Shown: positions 46,142 through 55,469, counted from the stretch's first letter. The stretch: 64,000 nucleotides of DNA from Ruegeria sp. TM1040 (GCF_000014065.1 NC_008044.1:1449501-1513500), one strand, 5' to 3'. A program made the numbers and translations. The notes: generated by a model not told the origin, from the letters alone.

Positions 46142-47302
46142 TTATGGGAGCCGCGCGAGAACTGCGCGGGCGGCACGTAGACCCGGCGCTTCACCGCCTT
46201 CCCCCACCCGTTCCATCGTGAGGCGCATGGCATCTTGCTGCGCCTCGGGTGCCATCGACACCTGATCGAGACGCGCCGCAATGGTTTCGGCGGTGCAATT
46301 GGGACCAAGGCATTCCGGCACCACGCGGGTGTCGCTCACCAGATTGACCAATGTCACCGTATCAATCAGCGCCATGCGCTTCATGATCTGCCAGGTGAGC
46401 CAGTTGAACCGATAGGCAATCACCATCGGTGTACGCGCCGCGGCCAATTCGAGCGAGACAGTCCCAGACGCAGCCAGCGCCAGATCGGCAGTGGCAAAGG
46501 CTGCGCGCTTGTGCGCGGCAAACACTGCGGGCGCATGATCCGCCGGATCCAGCACGAGGCTGTCCGCAGGCCAATTCGCCAGTGCCTCGCGCACCATAGG
46601 CGCCACATGTGATGCGGATGGGACAACGATCCGGTGGTCGGGGTGTTTGGCTTTGAACTGTGCAAGTGCTGCACCGAACACATCAGCAAGGCGCTCCACC
46701 TCGGACCGCCGCGAGCCCGGCAGCGCCAAGAGAACGGGCGCATCGCCCAGATCAAACGCCGCGCGAAACGTTGCAATTTCCGCCTCGCTCGCCTTGGGCT
46801 CAGCCACAACCGGATGGCCGACAAAATCGCACTCCATCCCGGCGGCTTCCATATAAGGCGGCTCGAACGGCAACAGTGCCAGCACATGATCGATGACCTT
46901 CGCCATCTTTGTCGCGCGCCCCGGCCGCCACGCCCAGACGGAGGGCGCAACATAATGAACGGTTCGAATATCGCTGGCGTCTTTCACCAACTTTGCCACC
47001 CGCAGAGAAAAATCAGGGCTGTCGATGGTGATCATTACGTCAGGCTTCATCGCCACCACCGCATCGGCGGTTTCCTGAATGCGGCGCTTGAGGTCGAAAT
47101 ACTTCGGCAAGACCTCGGCAATCCCCATCACGGACAGCTCTTCCATGGGAAATTGCGACTTCAGCCCCTCGGTCTGCATCAGACTGCCGCCGACGCCTTC
47201 AAAGGAAACGTCGGGCGCGAGCGTTTTGAGGCCCCGCATGAGCGCCGCGCCAAGGCGGTCACCCGAAGGCTCCCCCGCAAGGACAAACACCCTGAGGCCC
47301 AA
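46142..47302 (-). CDS. lpxB: Lipid-A-disaccharide synthase LpxB
   Basis: Membrane-associated glycosyltransferase that condenses UDP-diacylglucosamine with lipid X to make the lipid A disaccharide. The 386-aa protein has LRVFVLAGEPSGDRLGAALMRGL (residues 2-24), EGVGGSLMQTEGL, MITIDSPDFSLRVAKLVK (about 92-109), HYVAPSVWAWRPGRA (about 117-131), LPGSRRSEVERL and the acceptor-site ASGTVSLELAAARTPMVIAYR. It begins 3 bp after lpxI. It is the last gene of the bamA-ompH-fabZ-lpxA-lpxI-lpxB cluster and is followed by a terminator. Confidence 0.96.
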   Translation of the reverse strand: MGLRVFVLAGEPSGDRLGAALMRGLKTLAPDVSFEGVGGSLMQTEGLKSQFPMEELSVMGIAEVLPKYFDLKRRIQETADAVVAMKPDVMITIDSPDFSLRVAKLVKDASDIRTVHYVAPSVWAWRPGRATKMAKVIDHVLALLPFEPPYMEAAGMECDFVGHPVVAEPKASEAEIATFRAAFDLGDAPVLLALPGSRRSEVERLADVFGAALAQFKAKHPDHRIVVPSASHVAPMVREALANWPADSLVLDPADHAPAVFAAHKRAAFATADLALAASGTVSLELAAARTPMVIAYRFNWLTWQIMKRMALIDTVTLVNLVSDTRVVPECLGPNCTAETIAARLDQVSMAPEAQQDAMRLTMERVGEGGEAPGLRAARAVLARLP

Positions 47303-47305
47303 GGC

Positions 47306-48094
47306 TCAGGCCTCGCGCAACCAGAGGAACAGGCCGTGGCGGTCGCAGGCGGCCACTACCTCTTCTCGGTCGAGCACAATCACGCCCTCCGCCTCGAGCA
47401 CAATCCCGTTGAGACCAGCGCGTGCTGCACCTGCGACGGTTGCCGGTCCGATGGTGGGCAGATCCGCGCGTCTGTCCTGCCCGGCCTTTGGGGCCTTGTA
47501 GAACAGACCGCCCTGCCCGTCCGGGCGTTGCGCAAGGCTTTCGAGCATCCAGTCGGTGCCAAAAAGCGTCTCAATCGCAATCGCTTGCCCGGAGCGCACG
47601 GCACAGGCTTGACCGATGTCTGCGGCGCTAAGACCAAAGGCAATCACGGCGGCACGTTCAGCATCCGCCTTGTCGATCTCGCCAGGTTTGACCTTGGTAG
47701 GCACGCCCTCGGGCATCAGAAGATCCGGCGCGATCTCATGTGCGGCCTTCACCTCAAAACCGCTCTGTTCGAGAATGCCGATCACCGCACGCAAGGCACC
47801 GTCGTCGCCTGCGGCGATGGCCGCTTGCAACACGGGCACCAGCGGCAAGGTTGCGCCATCAATCGCGCTTGGGTCGATCTGTGGCCGCGTCACTGCCCCG
47901 GCCATGCAGACCTGCGTGATCCCTTTGGACTTCAGCTCCTCCAGAAAGCTGCCAAGCTGTTCGAGGCGAAAGGTCACATCCGCCTCGACCTGATCCGGTT
48001 CTGATCCGGACATGGCGCAAACCATTGGGCGCTCGGGCAGACGTGCGATGAGCTCCGCAGGCAAGGCACCGCGACCAGCAATGAGTGCAATCAT
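47306..48094 (-). CDS. lpxI: UDP-2,3-diacylglucosamine pyrophosphatase LpxI
   Basis: Hydrolyses UDP-2,3-diacylglucosamine to lipid X, the step done by LpxH in E. coli; LpxI is the alphaproteobacterial form. The 262-aa protein has MIALIAGRGALPAELIARLPERP at the N-terminus. The C-terminal DUF1009-type domain includes KAPKAGQDRRADLPTIGPATVAGAARAGLNGIVLEAEGVIVLDREEVV (about 205-252). The order lpxA-lpxI-lpxB is standard. It follows lpxA by 13 bp and is 3 bp before lpxB. Confidence 0.94.
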   Translation of the reverse strand: MIALIAGRGALPAELIARLPERPMVCAMSGSEPDQVEADVTFRLEQLGSFLEELKSKGITQVCMAGAVTRPQIDPSAIDGATLPLVPVLQAAIAAGDDGALRAVIGILEQSGFEVKAAHEIAPDLLMPEGVPTKVKPGEIDKADAERAAVIAFGLSAADIGQACAVRSGQAIAIETLFGTDWMLESLAQRPDGQGGLFYKAPKAGQDRRADLPTIGPATVAGAARAGLNGIVLEAEGVIVLDREEVVAACDRHGLFLWLREA

Positions 48095-48107
48095 AATCGG
48101 ACCTTTC

Positions 48108-48893
48108 TCAGCCGCCGGGAGTCAGGAAGTGGCGGTCGCTCTGACCGGTGATAAAGGCCACGATTTCCTGCACATATTCGCTGTCGTTTTCATCGCCCAA
48201 GCGGCGGGCGCGTTCGGAGAACGTCCCCTCGCCCTGCGCCAGCATCTGAAAGGCTGCACGAAGGGCGGTGATGTCCGCGCGACTCACACCGCGCCGTTTC
48301 AGGCCCACAAGATTGAGCCCATCCAATTCGCCGCGCGAGGCCTGCACGAGACCGTAGGGAATAACGTCATTCGTCACCATGGTGACAGCGCCGATGATTG
48401 CGCCGCGGCCGATGCGCACCCATTGATGGATGCCCGACAGCCCGCCGATGATCACGTCATCCTCAAGCACACAATGCCCTGCAATTGCGGCAGAATTCAC
48501 CACGATCACACGGTCGCCCACCTGCGCGTCATGGGCGATGTGGCAGCCAGCCATGAACAGCCCGTCATCCCCGATCCGGGTCACGCCGCCGCCGCCTTCG
48601 GTGCCCGCGTTCACGGTCACGTGCTCGCGGATGCGGTTGCGCTTGCCAATCACGGTGCGGCACTTCTCGCCCTTGAACTTCAGATCCTGCGGGATCTCGC
48701 CCAGCACAGAGAAGGAAAACACAACCGTGTCATCGCCGATCTCCGTGTCGCCGGTCACGACCACATGGGACTTCAGCACCACGCGGTCGCCCAACACCAC
48801 CTCAGCGCCGACGATGCAAAAGGGGCCGATTTCGCAGCCTTCGCCGATTTTGGCGCCATCCTCGATAATGGCGCTGGGGTGAATCGTGCTCAT
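48108..48893 (-). CDS. lpxA: Acyl-ACP-UDP-N-acetylglucosamine O-acyltransferase LpxA
   Basis: First step of lipid A synthesis, adding a 3-hydroxyacyl chain to UDP-GlcNAc. The 261-aa protein has the left-handed beta-helix hexapeptide pattern through about residue 190 (IHPSAIIEDGAKIGEGCEIGPFCIVGAEVVLGD..., HDAQVGDRVIVVNSAAIAGHCVLEDDVIIGGLSGIHQWVRIGRGAIIGA). Catalytic His is in the MAGCHIAHDAQVG region. The C-terminus is helical. Its start overlaps the fabZ stop by one base. Confidence 0.96.
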   Translation of the reverse strand: MSTIHPSAIIEDGAKIGEGCEIGPFCIVGAEVVLGDRVVLKSHVVVTGDTEIGDDTVVFSFSVLGEIPQDLKFKGEKCRTVIGKRNRIREHVTVNAGTEGGGGVTRIGDDGLFMAGCHIAHDAQVGDRVIVVNSAAIAGHCVLEDDVIIGGLSGIHQWVRIGRGAIIGAVTMVTNDVIPYGLVQASRGELDGLNLVGLKRRGVSRADITALRAAFQMLAQGEGTFSERARRLGDENDSEYVQEIVAFITGQSDRHFLTPGG

Positions 48894-49375
48894 CAGCCGT
48901 CCTTTCCGTCCCGGTCGATCATCGCGGTGAACTCGGCCTCAGCGGCGAGTTCGCCATCAACGGTGGCGCGACCGGAAAACTTGAAGATCTTGCCACCGGG
49001 TTTGCCGCGCACCGTCTCCACATGCATTTCCAGCACATCACCGGGAACAACCTTGCGGCGGAATTTGCATTTGTCGATATTCATGAAATAGATCAGCATA
49101 TCGGTGCCGATCAGATCCATGCCAACCCCGAGCATCACACCAGAGGTCTGCGCCATCGCTTCGACGATGGTCACACCGGGCATGATCGGAGTACCGGGGA
49201 AATGGCCCTGAAAATGCGGCTCGTTCATGGTGACATTCTTGATGCCGCGCGCGGATTGATAGCCGTCGATATCGACCACCTTGTCCACCAGCAAAAACGG
49301 ATAGCGATGCGGCAGAATCTGTTGAATCAAGCCGATATCGGCGCTCTTGAGGTCGGGATTGGCGTCAGCACTCAT
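48893..49375 (-). CDS. fabZ: 3-hydroxyacyl-ACP dehydratase FabZ
   Basis: Dehydrates 3-hydroxyacyl-ACP in fatty-acid synthesis and competes with LpxA for the same pool. The 160-aa hotdog protein has the active-site His in [18 protein letters not shown] (about 20-37), [26 protein letters not shown] with the catalytic Glu (about 53-78), and [17 protein letters not shown]. It lies between ompH and lpxA, as in many proteobacteria. Confidence 0.96.
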   Translation of the reverse strand: MSADANPDLKSADIGLIQQILPHRYPFLLVDKVVDIDGYQSARGIKNVTMNEPHFQGHFPGTPIMPGVTIVEAMAQTSGVMLGVGMDLIGTDMLIYFMNIDKCKFRRKVVPGDVLEMHVETVRGKPGGKIFKFSGRATVDGELAAEAEFTAMIDRDGKDG

Positions 49376-49438
49376 GGGTCACGTTCCATTGGTTTCGTCA
49401 GATATGTGTGGTAGCAATTGCCGCCCCTTCGGGCAAGT

Positions 49439-50074
49439 TCAGGGCTGATTGCTGTCCGGTTCGCTGGCATCGAGGCCTTCGCCGAGGATGGTGTCGATCC
49501 GCGTGATGGCGAGGTCGGTGACATCAATGGCGTCAGCACTCAGAAGCACGGTCGATTGTTCAAGGATCGCAGCAGCTCCGGTTTCTGCCATGATCTGCTC
49601 GAGGATCGGGATCGACGTCTGTCGAAACGCCCGCCGTGCCTCGTCTCTGGCGGTGGTGATTTCCACAAACTTTGCTTCTTGGGTCGTGCGGGTTTCCTGC
49701 ACCTTCTGATCAAAGGCCTGCGCCAAGGCGCGGAACGCCTCCGGGTCGGTGGTGGCGCGTCGCTCTGCCAAATCCAGTTCCTCGGCTCTGAGCTCAGCTT
49801 CGATTCGACGGTTTTCCGCCATCAACACGGCGCTGCGTCCTTCCATCTCCCGCGCGATCCGCTGGCCATAGGCGCTCTCGGAATAGAGCCGATCGGAATG
49901 GATGGTCAGGATCAGGCTTTTGGGAATGCCGAGATTCTGCTCGGGGGAGAATCCCCCAAGGCCAATCCCCGGCACGGTGGCCACAGGAGGTTCCTGTGCC
50001 GTCAAAGTTGCTGCGGGCAGCAGGGCACTCAGCCCCACTGCCCAAAGCAGATGTGTTGAGATCAGACGTCGCAA
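49439..50074 (-). CDS. OmpH/Skp-family periplasmic chaperone
   Basis: 211-aa exported protein with a signal peptide (LISTHLLWAVGLSALLPAATLTAQ, cut near residue 27). A long helical coiled-coil region follows (about 60-170; ELRAEELDLAERRATTDPEAFRALAQAFDQKVQETRTTQEAKFVEITTARDEARRAF), the arms of Skp that hold unfolded outer-membrane proteins. The position just downstream of bamA supports the call. The C-terminal tail is Asp/Glu-rich and may be flexible. It starts 5 bp after the bamA stop codon. Confidence 0.88.
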   Translation of the reverse strand: MRRLISTHLLWAVGLSALLPAATLTAQEPPVATVPGIGLGGFSPEQNLGIPKSLILTIHSDRLYSESAYGQRIAREMEGRSAVLMAENRRIEAELRAEELDLAERRATTDPEAFRALAQAFDQKVQETRTTQEAKFVEITTARDEARRAFRQTSIPILEQIMAETGAAAILEQSTVLLSADAIDVTDLAITRIDTILGEGLDASEPDSNQP

Positions 50075-50079
50075 CGGGA

Positions 50080-52416
50080 TTAGAACCGCGCCTGAATGGT
50101 CAGGTCGAAGTTCCGCTCCTTGTCGAAGTCTTCCTTGACCAGTGCCTTGGAGAAGTTGAACCGCAATGGTCCAAGGCCCGTGGTCCAGAGAAGCGAAAAG
50201 CCGACGACATGGCGGAAGGAGCCGTCGCGTCCGACGACATTGCTGCCGAAATCAGCGTTGGAATCTTCCAGCCCCCAGAGGTTGCCGACGTCATAAAAGA
50301 GACCGCCACGCAGGCCGAGCTCTTCCGGCAGGCCCAGAGGGAACTCCGCATCAAAACGCGCGACCGCATAAAGGTTGCCGCCGAGCGCGTCGTCGTAAGA
50401 GCCGCTCATATCACGCGGACCAATCCCGCCAGGCTCAAAGCCACGCAGAGTGTCCGAAGTCAGAAGAAAGCGATCGATGGTGCGGCTGCGATTGTCACCG
50501 AGCCAGCCAAGATAGCCTGCTTCCACGGTGGCGCGCAGAGTGACCTCTTCGTTGAACACAAGCTTCTGCGCCACGATCTTGCTGGTGGCACGGATGTATT
50601 CATTGTCCCCACCAAGACCCGCATAATCGATGCCGCTCTGGACAAGGAACCCGGCCGTTGGGTTGAGACCGGTGCGACGGCTGTCATAGGTGAAGGTCGC
50701 CCCGATGGAGCTTGTCGTGCGCTTGCCTTCTGCGATCTCGCGCTGAAGCACCGGACCAACCAGAGGTTGATTGTTGCTGTCGAGACCACGGCTTTCCATC
50801 TCGTCCTGCTCAAACCCATACCGCAACTGCAACGATGTGGTTTCGCTGGCATCAAAGGTGATGGATGGGCGGAAGACCACCTCTTTGGTGTCATACTCGG
50901 AGTAGCTCGACTCTGTTTCGCTCAGACCGAGGTCGATGGCGAACTGCAGATCACGGCCGAGAAGCTTGGGCTCGCCAAAGCGCAGATTGTAGGCTTCGGT
51001 GTCTTCTGTGGTCGAAATATTGAACGACAGTTGCTGACCGCGTCCAAGGAAGTTTTTTTCGGAAATCCCGATTGCCACCCCGATCCCGTCGTCCACCGAG
51101 TAGGAACCACCAAGGTTGAACGAACCGGTGGGTTGCTCGACCACATCGACATCAACAATGACCTCGCTTGGCGTGCTGCCCTGACGCACATCCACCTCGG
51201 ATTCCGAGAAGAAGCCCAGAGCCTTGATACGTTCGGCGCTGTTGCGGATTTCGCGCTGATTGAGAGGGTCGCCCTCAACGATGCGGAACTGTCGACGGAT
51301 CACCCGGTCGAGAGTGGTGGTGTTGCCTTCAATGTCGATGCGCTCGACAAAGACCCGCGGTCCGCGGACCATTGCAAATTCAACATCGAGTGTCAGATCC
51401 CGATCATTGCGCGTGACACGCGGCTCCACCCGCAGGAAATCAATCCCCTGACGCACCGCGAGTTGCTCGAGAGTCTCAATCGCATTTTCGATCAACAGCG
51501 GCGAGTAGGTCACGCCCGGCTTCAGGCGCAATTTACTGCGGTAGAGATCCGGATCTGCATCGGCAAACTCGCTGGTGACGGTGATCTCGCCAAACTCAAA
51601 CTGCTGGCCTTCGGTCACATCCACCACGAGGAAAGCCGCATCGCGCTCCTTTGTAACTTCGGCATTGACGCTGTTGACCCGGAAATCGACATAGCCGCGC
51701 GAGCGGTAGAAATCAGTCAACACCTGACGGTCGAACTGGATACGATCCTCGATCAGCGTATCCCGGTTGATCAGAGCCCGCAGGAATGTGGCCTGTTTGG
51801 TCTCAAGGATGCGCCGCAAACGCCGATCCGAGAACGCGCGGTTGCCGACAAAGGAGACGCGCTCGACTTCGACGGTATCGCCTTCGGAGATCTCAAAGAT
51901 GAGATCGACGCGATTGTCGCTGCGGCGGATGATGCGCGGCGTCACCCGAGAGGCCAGACGGCCCTGCGCGCGATAGAGTTCAGCAATTGCGCCCGCATCG
52001 CGTTCTGCCTGATCGGCGCTGAACACACGGCGCGGCGAGGATTCAATCACCTCGCCAAGTGCGTCGTCCTTCAGACGTTTGTTGCCCTCAAAACTGATCC
52101 GGCTGATGGTGGGAAATTCCACCACTTTGATGACGAGCGTATTGCCACGGGGCACCAGTTCGACAGACTCGAACAAACCGCTGTCAAACACGCCGCGGTA
52201 GGCATCGTTGAGCTCACCACCGCTCACCCGCTCTCCTCGCGAGAGGCCCGTATAGGCCACGATGGTCGAGCTTTGAATGCGCTGGTTTCCCTCGACGCGT
52301 ACATTGGTGAACCGGAATTCCTGAGACTGCGCCGGCAGCGGCGCGATCCCAAGCCCGATCGCCAGCACCGCAGAAAGCGCGGTGGTTCCCAGAAAGCCCT
52401 TAAAAGAAACGGACAT
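50080..52416 (-). CDS. bamA: Outer-membrane protein assembly factor BamA
   Basis: Central subunit of the BAM complex, inserting beta-barrels into the outer membrane. ATG at 52416 (MSVSFKGFLGTTALSAVLAIGLG) gives a 778-aa precursor with a signal peptide cut near AQSQ (about residue 30). The longer upstream frame adds 19 residues before the signal. POTRA repeats span about 32-440 (for example GDTVEVERVSFVGNRAFSDRRLRRIL and FEFGEITVTSEFADADPDLY). The C-terminal barrel includes a VRGF-type lid motif, read here as LRGFEPGGIGPRD, and ends in the beta-signal aromatic FDLTIQARF. A terminator upstream separates it from the rseP unit. Confidence 0.97.
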   Translation of the reverse strand: MSVSFKGFLGTTALSAVLAIGLGIAPLPAQSQEFRFTNVRVEGNQRIQSSTIVAYTGLSRGERVSGGELNDAYRGVFDSGLFESVELVPRGNTLVIKVVEFPTISRISFEGNKRLKDDALGEVIESSPRRVFSADQAERDAGAIAELYRAQGRLASRVTPRIIRRSDNRVDLIFEISEGDTVEVERVSFVGNRAFSDRRLRRILETKQATFLRALINRDTLIEDRIQFDRQVLTDFYRSRGYVDFRVNSVNAEVTKERDAAFLVVDVTEGQQFEFGEITVTSEFADADPDLYRSKLRLKPGVTYSPLLIENAIETLEQLAVRQGIDFLRVEPRVTRNDRDLTLDVEFAMVRGPRVFVERIDIEGNTTTLDRVIRRQFRIVEGDPLNQREIRNSAERIKALGFFSESEVDVRQGSTPSEVIVDVDVVEQPTGSFNLGGSYSVDDGIGVAIGISEKNFLGRGQQLSFNISTTEDTEAYNLRFGEPKLLGRDLQFAIDLGLSETESSYSEYDTKEVVFRPSITFDASETTSLQLRYGFEQDEMESRGLDSNNQPLVGPVLQREIAEGKRTTSSIGATFTYDSRRTGLNPTAGFLVQSGIDYAGLGGDNEYIRATSKIVAQKLVFNEEVTLRATVEAGYLGWLGDNRSRTIDRFLLTSDTLRGFEPGGIGPRDMSGSYDDALGGNLYAVARFDAEFPLGLPEELGLRGGLFYDVGNLWGLEDSNADFGSNVVGRDGSFRHVVGFSLLWTTGLGPLRFNFSKALVKEDFDKERNFDLTIQARF

Positions 52417-52545
52417 TGCGCCCTCTCGGCGCGCATCGCGGGCACATGCCGCGTTTTTCCCCCAGACCATCAATTATACCCAATTATTATAGCAGCTTGA
52501 TAAGCTGCGTACCGGGTTTGAACCCCGTTGTCAAAAACAAGAAAA

Positions 52546-52567
52546 GCAGCAGGCGTGGAGCCGCTGC
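52546..52567 (-). terminator. Terminator between the 42-aa gene and bamA
   Basis: GCAGC...GCTGC arms in a 22-nt hairpin (minus strand GCAGCGG/CCTGCTGC type pairing) followed on the minus strand by TTTTCTTGTTTTT. It suggests bamA has its own promoter. Confidence 0.8.
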
Positions 52568-52625
52568 TTTGAAATTTTGCCTAAGCTGTTTTGGCTTCGC
52601 AGAAATCTGCGGCTGCGCCCTCTGA

Positions 52626-52754
52626 TCAGAGAAAAGAGCCGATCCAGACCCCGGCAAAAATAGCAAAAGAGATCGCCCCCACAAACAGGACGCGGTCGAT
52701 GTTCAGGCGGACCAGAAGGTCCAGACCTTCATAAGATCGCTGCAGCGTATGCAT
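52626..52754 (-). CDS. 42-aa single-span membrane protein between rseP and bamA
   Basis: Too short for routine gene calling. The frame runs from ATG 52754 to TGA 52626, with GGGGAA as ribosome site about 8 bases upstream. Residues 1-22 (MHTLQRSYEGLDLLVRLNIDRV) are polar and helical; about 23-41 (LFVGAISFAIFAGVWIGSF) form one hydrophobic helix. Codon use matches neighbours. A terminator follows 58 bp after the stop, so it may be the last gene of the pyrH...rseP operon or a separate unit. It may assist RseP or the BAM system, but there is no direct evidence. I do not recognise it as a named family. Confidence 0.72.
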   Translation of the reverse strand: MHTLQRSYEGLDLLVRLNIDRVLFVGAISFAIFAGVWIGSFL

Positions 52755-52893
52755 GAAAGTTCCCCAGATTCACTTATGGTCCGGCAGCCGCCGGAATCAC
52801 TCACCCAAAGAGAAGCTAGGAAAGATTTGTGGCGAGATCTGGGCGGGAACGAGGCAAGGCTGCCCCATCCCGCCCAAGCGCCATGGCGCAGTC

Positions 52894-54246
52894 TCAGCAG
52901 AACAAAAGATCGTTGCTGACGGAAAAGATCATCAGACCAAGGATCAGGGTCAGGCCGATGGTCATCAGGATCTGCATCGCGCGATCATTCGGGGGCTTCC
53001 CGGTCACGGCCTCATAGGCAAAGAAAACCAGGTGACCGCCATCCAGCACCGGCACTGGAAAAAGGTTCAAAAGACCAATCCCTGTCGACAGCGCCGCAAT
53101 CAACCAGATGAAATTCATCGCCCCCTGGCTTGCCAGAGTTCCGGAAATCTCGGCGATCGCAACCGGGCCAGAGAGGTTGCAGGTGCTGATCTGACCCGTG
53201 ATCATGTGTTTCAGACCCGAAAGGGATTGTTCAATCATGATCCAGACCTGTGTCACCCCCTGCCCGACGGCGGCCACAGGCGAGACCGACTCGCGCGCAG
53301 GCTCAAAGGCAAGCCCGCCGGCGATCCCGATCCGCCAATTGGTCTGGAACCCGCCATCGGCTGTCGGTTCATCGGTTCGGCGTGGCGTTAGTGTCACCTC
53401 GCGTGTCTGGCCCGCGTTCCAGACGGTCAACTCCAAGGGCGCACCCGCACCGGTCTCGACACGTTCCTTCAAGTGGGAGAAGGCAAAGATCTCTTCACCA
53501 TCGACCCCTACGATCACATCGCCTTCGCGCAGGCCTGCGTCAGATGCCGCGCTGCGCGGCGCCACACCGGAGACGAGGCTTGGGGTCAGATAGGGCCCGC
53601 GGGCGATCATTTCCTGACCGTCGCGCACAACGCGATACTCCAGAACCTTTTCCACTGGCAGGCCGCCCTCGAAGGCGCCCCAAGCAACGGCGTCAGAAAA
53701 ATCTGGCGTCACGATCCCTGCGACCGACAGAATTTCGTCACCGGGCTGCAGGGTGTAGCTCTCTGCGGGCAGTGGCTTGATTTCGCCTACTGCAAAAGGC
53801 TCCTGCATCTGGCCCCGGCTCAGATTGACGCCGGTGAAGATCACTGCCGCAAGGACGAAGTTGAAAATCGGACCCGCCGCCACGGTTGCCGCCCGCGCCC
53901 AGAGCGGCGCGCCATGCATGGTTTTGCGCAGCAGTTCAGGGTCGCGCTCGGCCGCCGAAATCGCGCTGGCATCCTTGCCAGAGGCCGCGTCCGCGTCGCC
54001 CAGAAATTTCACAAACCCGCCAAACGGAAAGGCCGCCAGCTGCCATCGGGTGCCGCGCTTGTCGACCCGGCTGGCCAGCACCGGGCCAAACCCCAGCGAG
54101 AAGACCTCCGGATGAATGCCGCACCAACGTCCCACGATGTAATGACCGTATTCATGCACGAACACGATGATCGAAAGCACCACGACAAAGCTGCCGATCG
54201 TGTAAAGGAGCCCGCCCAGTTGCGAGACCAAAAATACTGCGTCCAA
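52894..54246 (-). CDS. rseP: RIP metalloprotease RseP
   Basis: Membrane site-2 protease that cuts anti-sigma factors and old signal peptides within the membrane. The 450-aa protein has the zinc motif VFVHEYGHYIVGRW (HEYGH, about residues 27-40) in the first transmembrane helix. Tandem PDZ regions follow (ILSVAGIVTPDFSDAV and DVIVGVDGEEIFAFSHL). The second catalytic element NLFPVPVLDGGHL (about 383-395, Asp ligand) lies near the C-terminus. FPFGGFVKFLGDADA, typical of the family, is also present. It begins 5 bp after dxr. Confidence 0.96.
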   Translation of the reverse strand: MDAVFLVSQLGGLLYTIGSFVVVLSIIVFVHEYGHYIVGRWCGIHPEVFSLGFGPVLASRVDKRGTRWQLAAFPFGGFVKFLGDADAASGKDASAISAAERDPELLRKTMHGAPLWARAATVAAGPIFNFVLAAVIFTGVNLSRGQMQEPFAVGEIKPLPAESYTLQPGDEILSVAGIVTPDFSDAVAWGAFEGGLPVEKVLEYRVVRDGQEMIARGPYLTPSLVSGVAPRSAASDAGLREGDVIVGVDGEEIFAFSHLKERVETGAGAPLELTVWNAGQTREVTLTPRRTDEPTADGGFQTNWRIGIAGGLAFEPARESVSPVAAVGQGVTQVWIMIEQSLSGLKHMITGQISTCNLSGPVAIAEISGTLASQGAMNFIWLIAALSTGIGLLNLFPVPVLDGGHLVFFAYEAVTGKPPNDRAMQILMTIGLTLILGLMIFSVSNDLLFC

Positions 54247-54250
54247 AACT

Positions 54251-55423
54251 CTATCCTGTTCGTTGCGTCACGACCTGATCCACCGCCCTACGCGCCAGAT
54301 CGTCAACTCGGGTGACGTTTTCAAGTGTCATTGAGGCATCAATAAGGCCCGGTTGGGCCTCGAGCGTCGCCAGTCCTTCTTCAGTTAGGCTGGCCATGTC
54401 CAGAAAACCAATGCGCCCCGCGATAAAGTGATCGAGCGCGCGTTCCTTGGCGCCGTTGAAGGCCGCCCCGCTCAGCCCGCCACGCCGCATGACCTCTTGC
54501 GCAAGCCTCAGCGCCGGATAGCGCTGAAGATCGGGCGCGCGAAATTCCAGCTGGCCGATTGCGGCCAGATCGAGCCGCGCCACCGGCAGCGCATTGCGGT
54601 CCGGCCAGTGCAACGCATAGCCGATGGCATGGCGCATATCCGGCGCGCCAAGGTGGCTCATGAGCGCACCATCGCGAAATCCGACCAGCGCATGAACCAG
54701 CGACTGGGGATGCACCAATACCTCGATCTGCTCAGGCGCAACACCAAAGAATTCTCTGGTTTCAATGACTTCAAGCGCCTTGTTGAACATCGACGCACTG
54801 TCGATCGTGATCCGCTGCCCCATGTCCCAATTGGGATGAGAAGAGGCCTCGGCCAATGATGCCGTTTTTAACCGTTCCAGCGGCCAGTCCCGAAAGGCAC
54901 CGCCCGACGCAGTGATGATGATACGCTCGACCTCTTCGATACGTTCGCCGACAAGCGCCTGAAACACAGCTGAGTGCTCACTGTCCACGGGCAAAATCCG
55001 CGCGCCGTGATCTGCAGCGGTCTGCATCAAAAGCGCGCCCGCACAGACGAGGGATTCCTTGTTGGCCAGCGCCAGCGTCGTGCCCTGCTCCAGCGCTTTG
55101 AGGCCCGGCGCAAGACCCGCAGCGCCCACGATGGCCGACATGATCCAATCCGCAGGACGGCTTGCGGCCTCCACCAGGGCCGCCGCGCCCGAGGCCGCTT
55201 CAACGCCACTGCCCGCAAGCGCGGAGCGCAGCTCCTCAAGCCGGGCGTCATGCGCCGTGATCGCTATATCTGCTTGCAGTTCTATGGCGTCCCGCGCCAG
55301 CTGCGCCACATTATGCCCACCGCTGAGCGCCACCACGTCATAGGCGTCGGGGGCGCGGCGGATCAGGTCAATGGTGCTCTGCCCGATTGATCCCGTTGCC
55401 CCAAAAATCGATATCTTTTTCAT
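54251..55423 (-). CDS. dxr: 1-deoxy-D-xylulose 5-phosphate reductoisomerase
   Basis: NADPH-dependent enzyme making 2-C-methyl-D-erythritol 4-phosphate, the committed MEP step that precedes IspD. The 390-aa protein opens with ISIFGATGSIGQSTIDLIRR (NADPH fold), then LALANKESLVCAG (about 114-126) and LPVDSEHSAVFQAL with the metal-binding DSE (about 140-153). TASGGAFRDWP follows, and HPNWDMGQRITIDSASMFNKALEVIE is near 202-228. ATG at 55423 is used; an in-frame ATG at 55441 adds MMHGVT. It sits between cdsA and rseP. Confidence 0.96.
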   Translation of the reverse strand: MKKISIFGATGSIGQSTIDLIRRAPDAYDVVALSGGHNVAQLARDAIELQADIAITAHDARLEELRSALAGSGVEAASGAAALVEAASRPADWIMSAIVGAAGLAPGLKALEQGTTLALANKESLVCAGALLMQTAADHGARILPVDSEHSAVFQALVGERIEEVERIIITASGGAFRDWPLERLKTASLAEASSHPNWDMGQRITIDSASMFNKALEVIETREFFGVAPEQIEVLVHPQSLVHALVGFRDGALMSHLGAPDMRHAIGYALHWPDRNALPVARLDLAAIGQLEFRAPDLQRYPALRLAQEVMRRGGLSGAAFNGAKERALDHFIAGRIGFLDMASLTEEGLATLEAQPGLIDASMTLENVTRVDDLARRAVDQVVTQRTG

Positions 55424-55469
55424 AGTGACCCCATGCATCACCCGCCCCGCGCCCCGCGTTGGGGCAGGT

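Noticed and set aside
49996-52500. 834-codon open frame opposite bamA
   Set aside because: It is the antisense shadow of a clear BamA gene; high GC third positions keep the opposite frame open. No family features.
52841-52875. Terminator after rseP (GGGCGGGA/TCCCGCCC stem)
   Set aside because: The stem is good, but no U-run follows on the minus strand, so it may be only a structural hairpin between rseP and the 42-aa gene.
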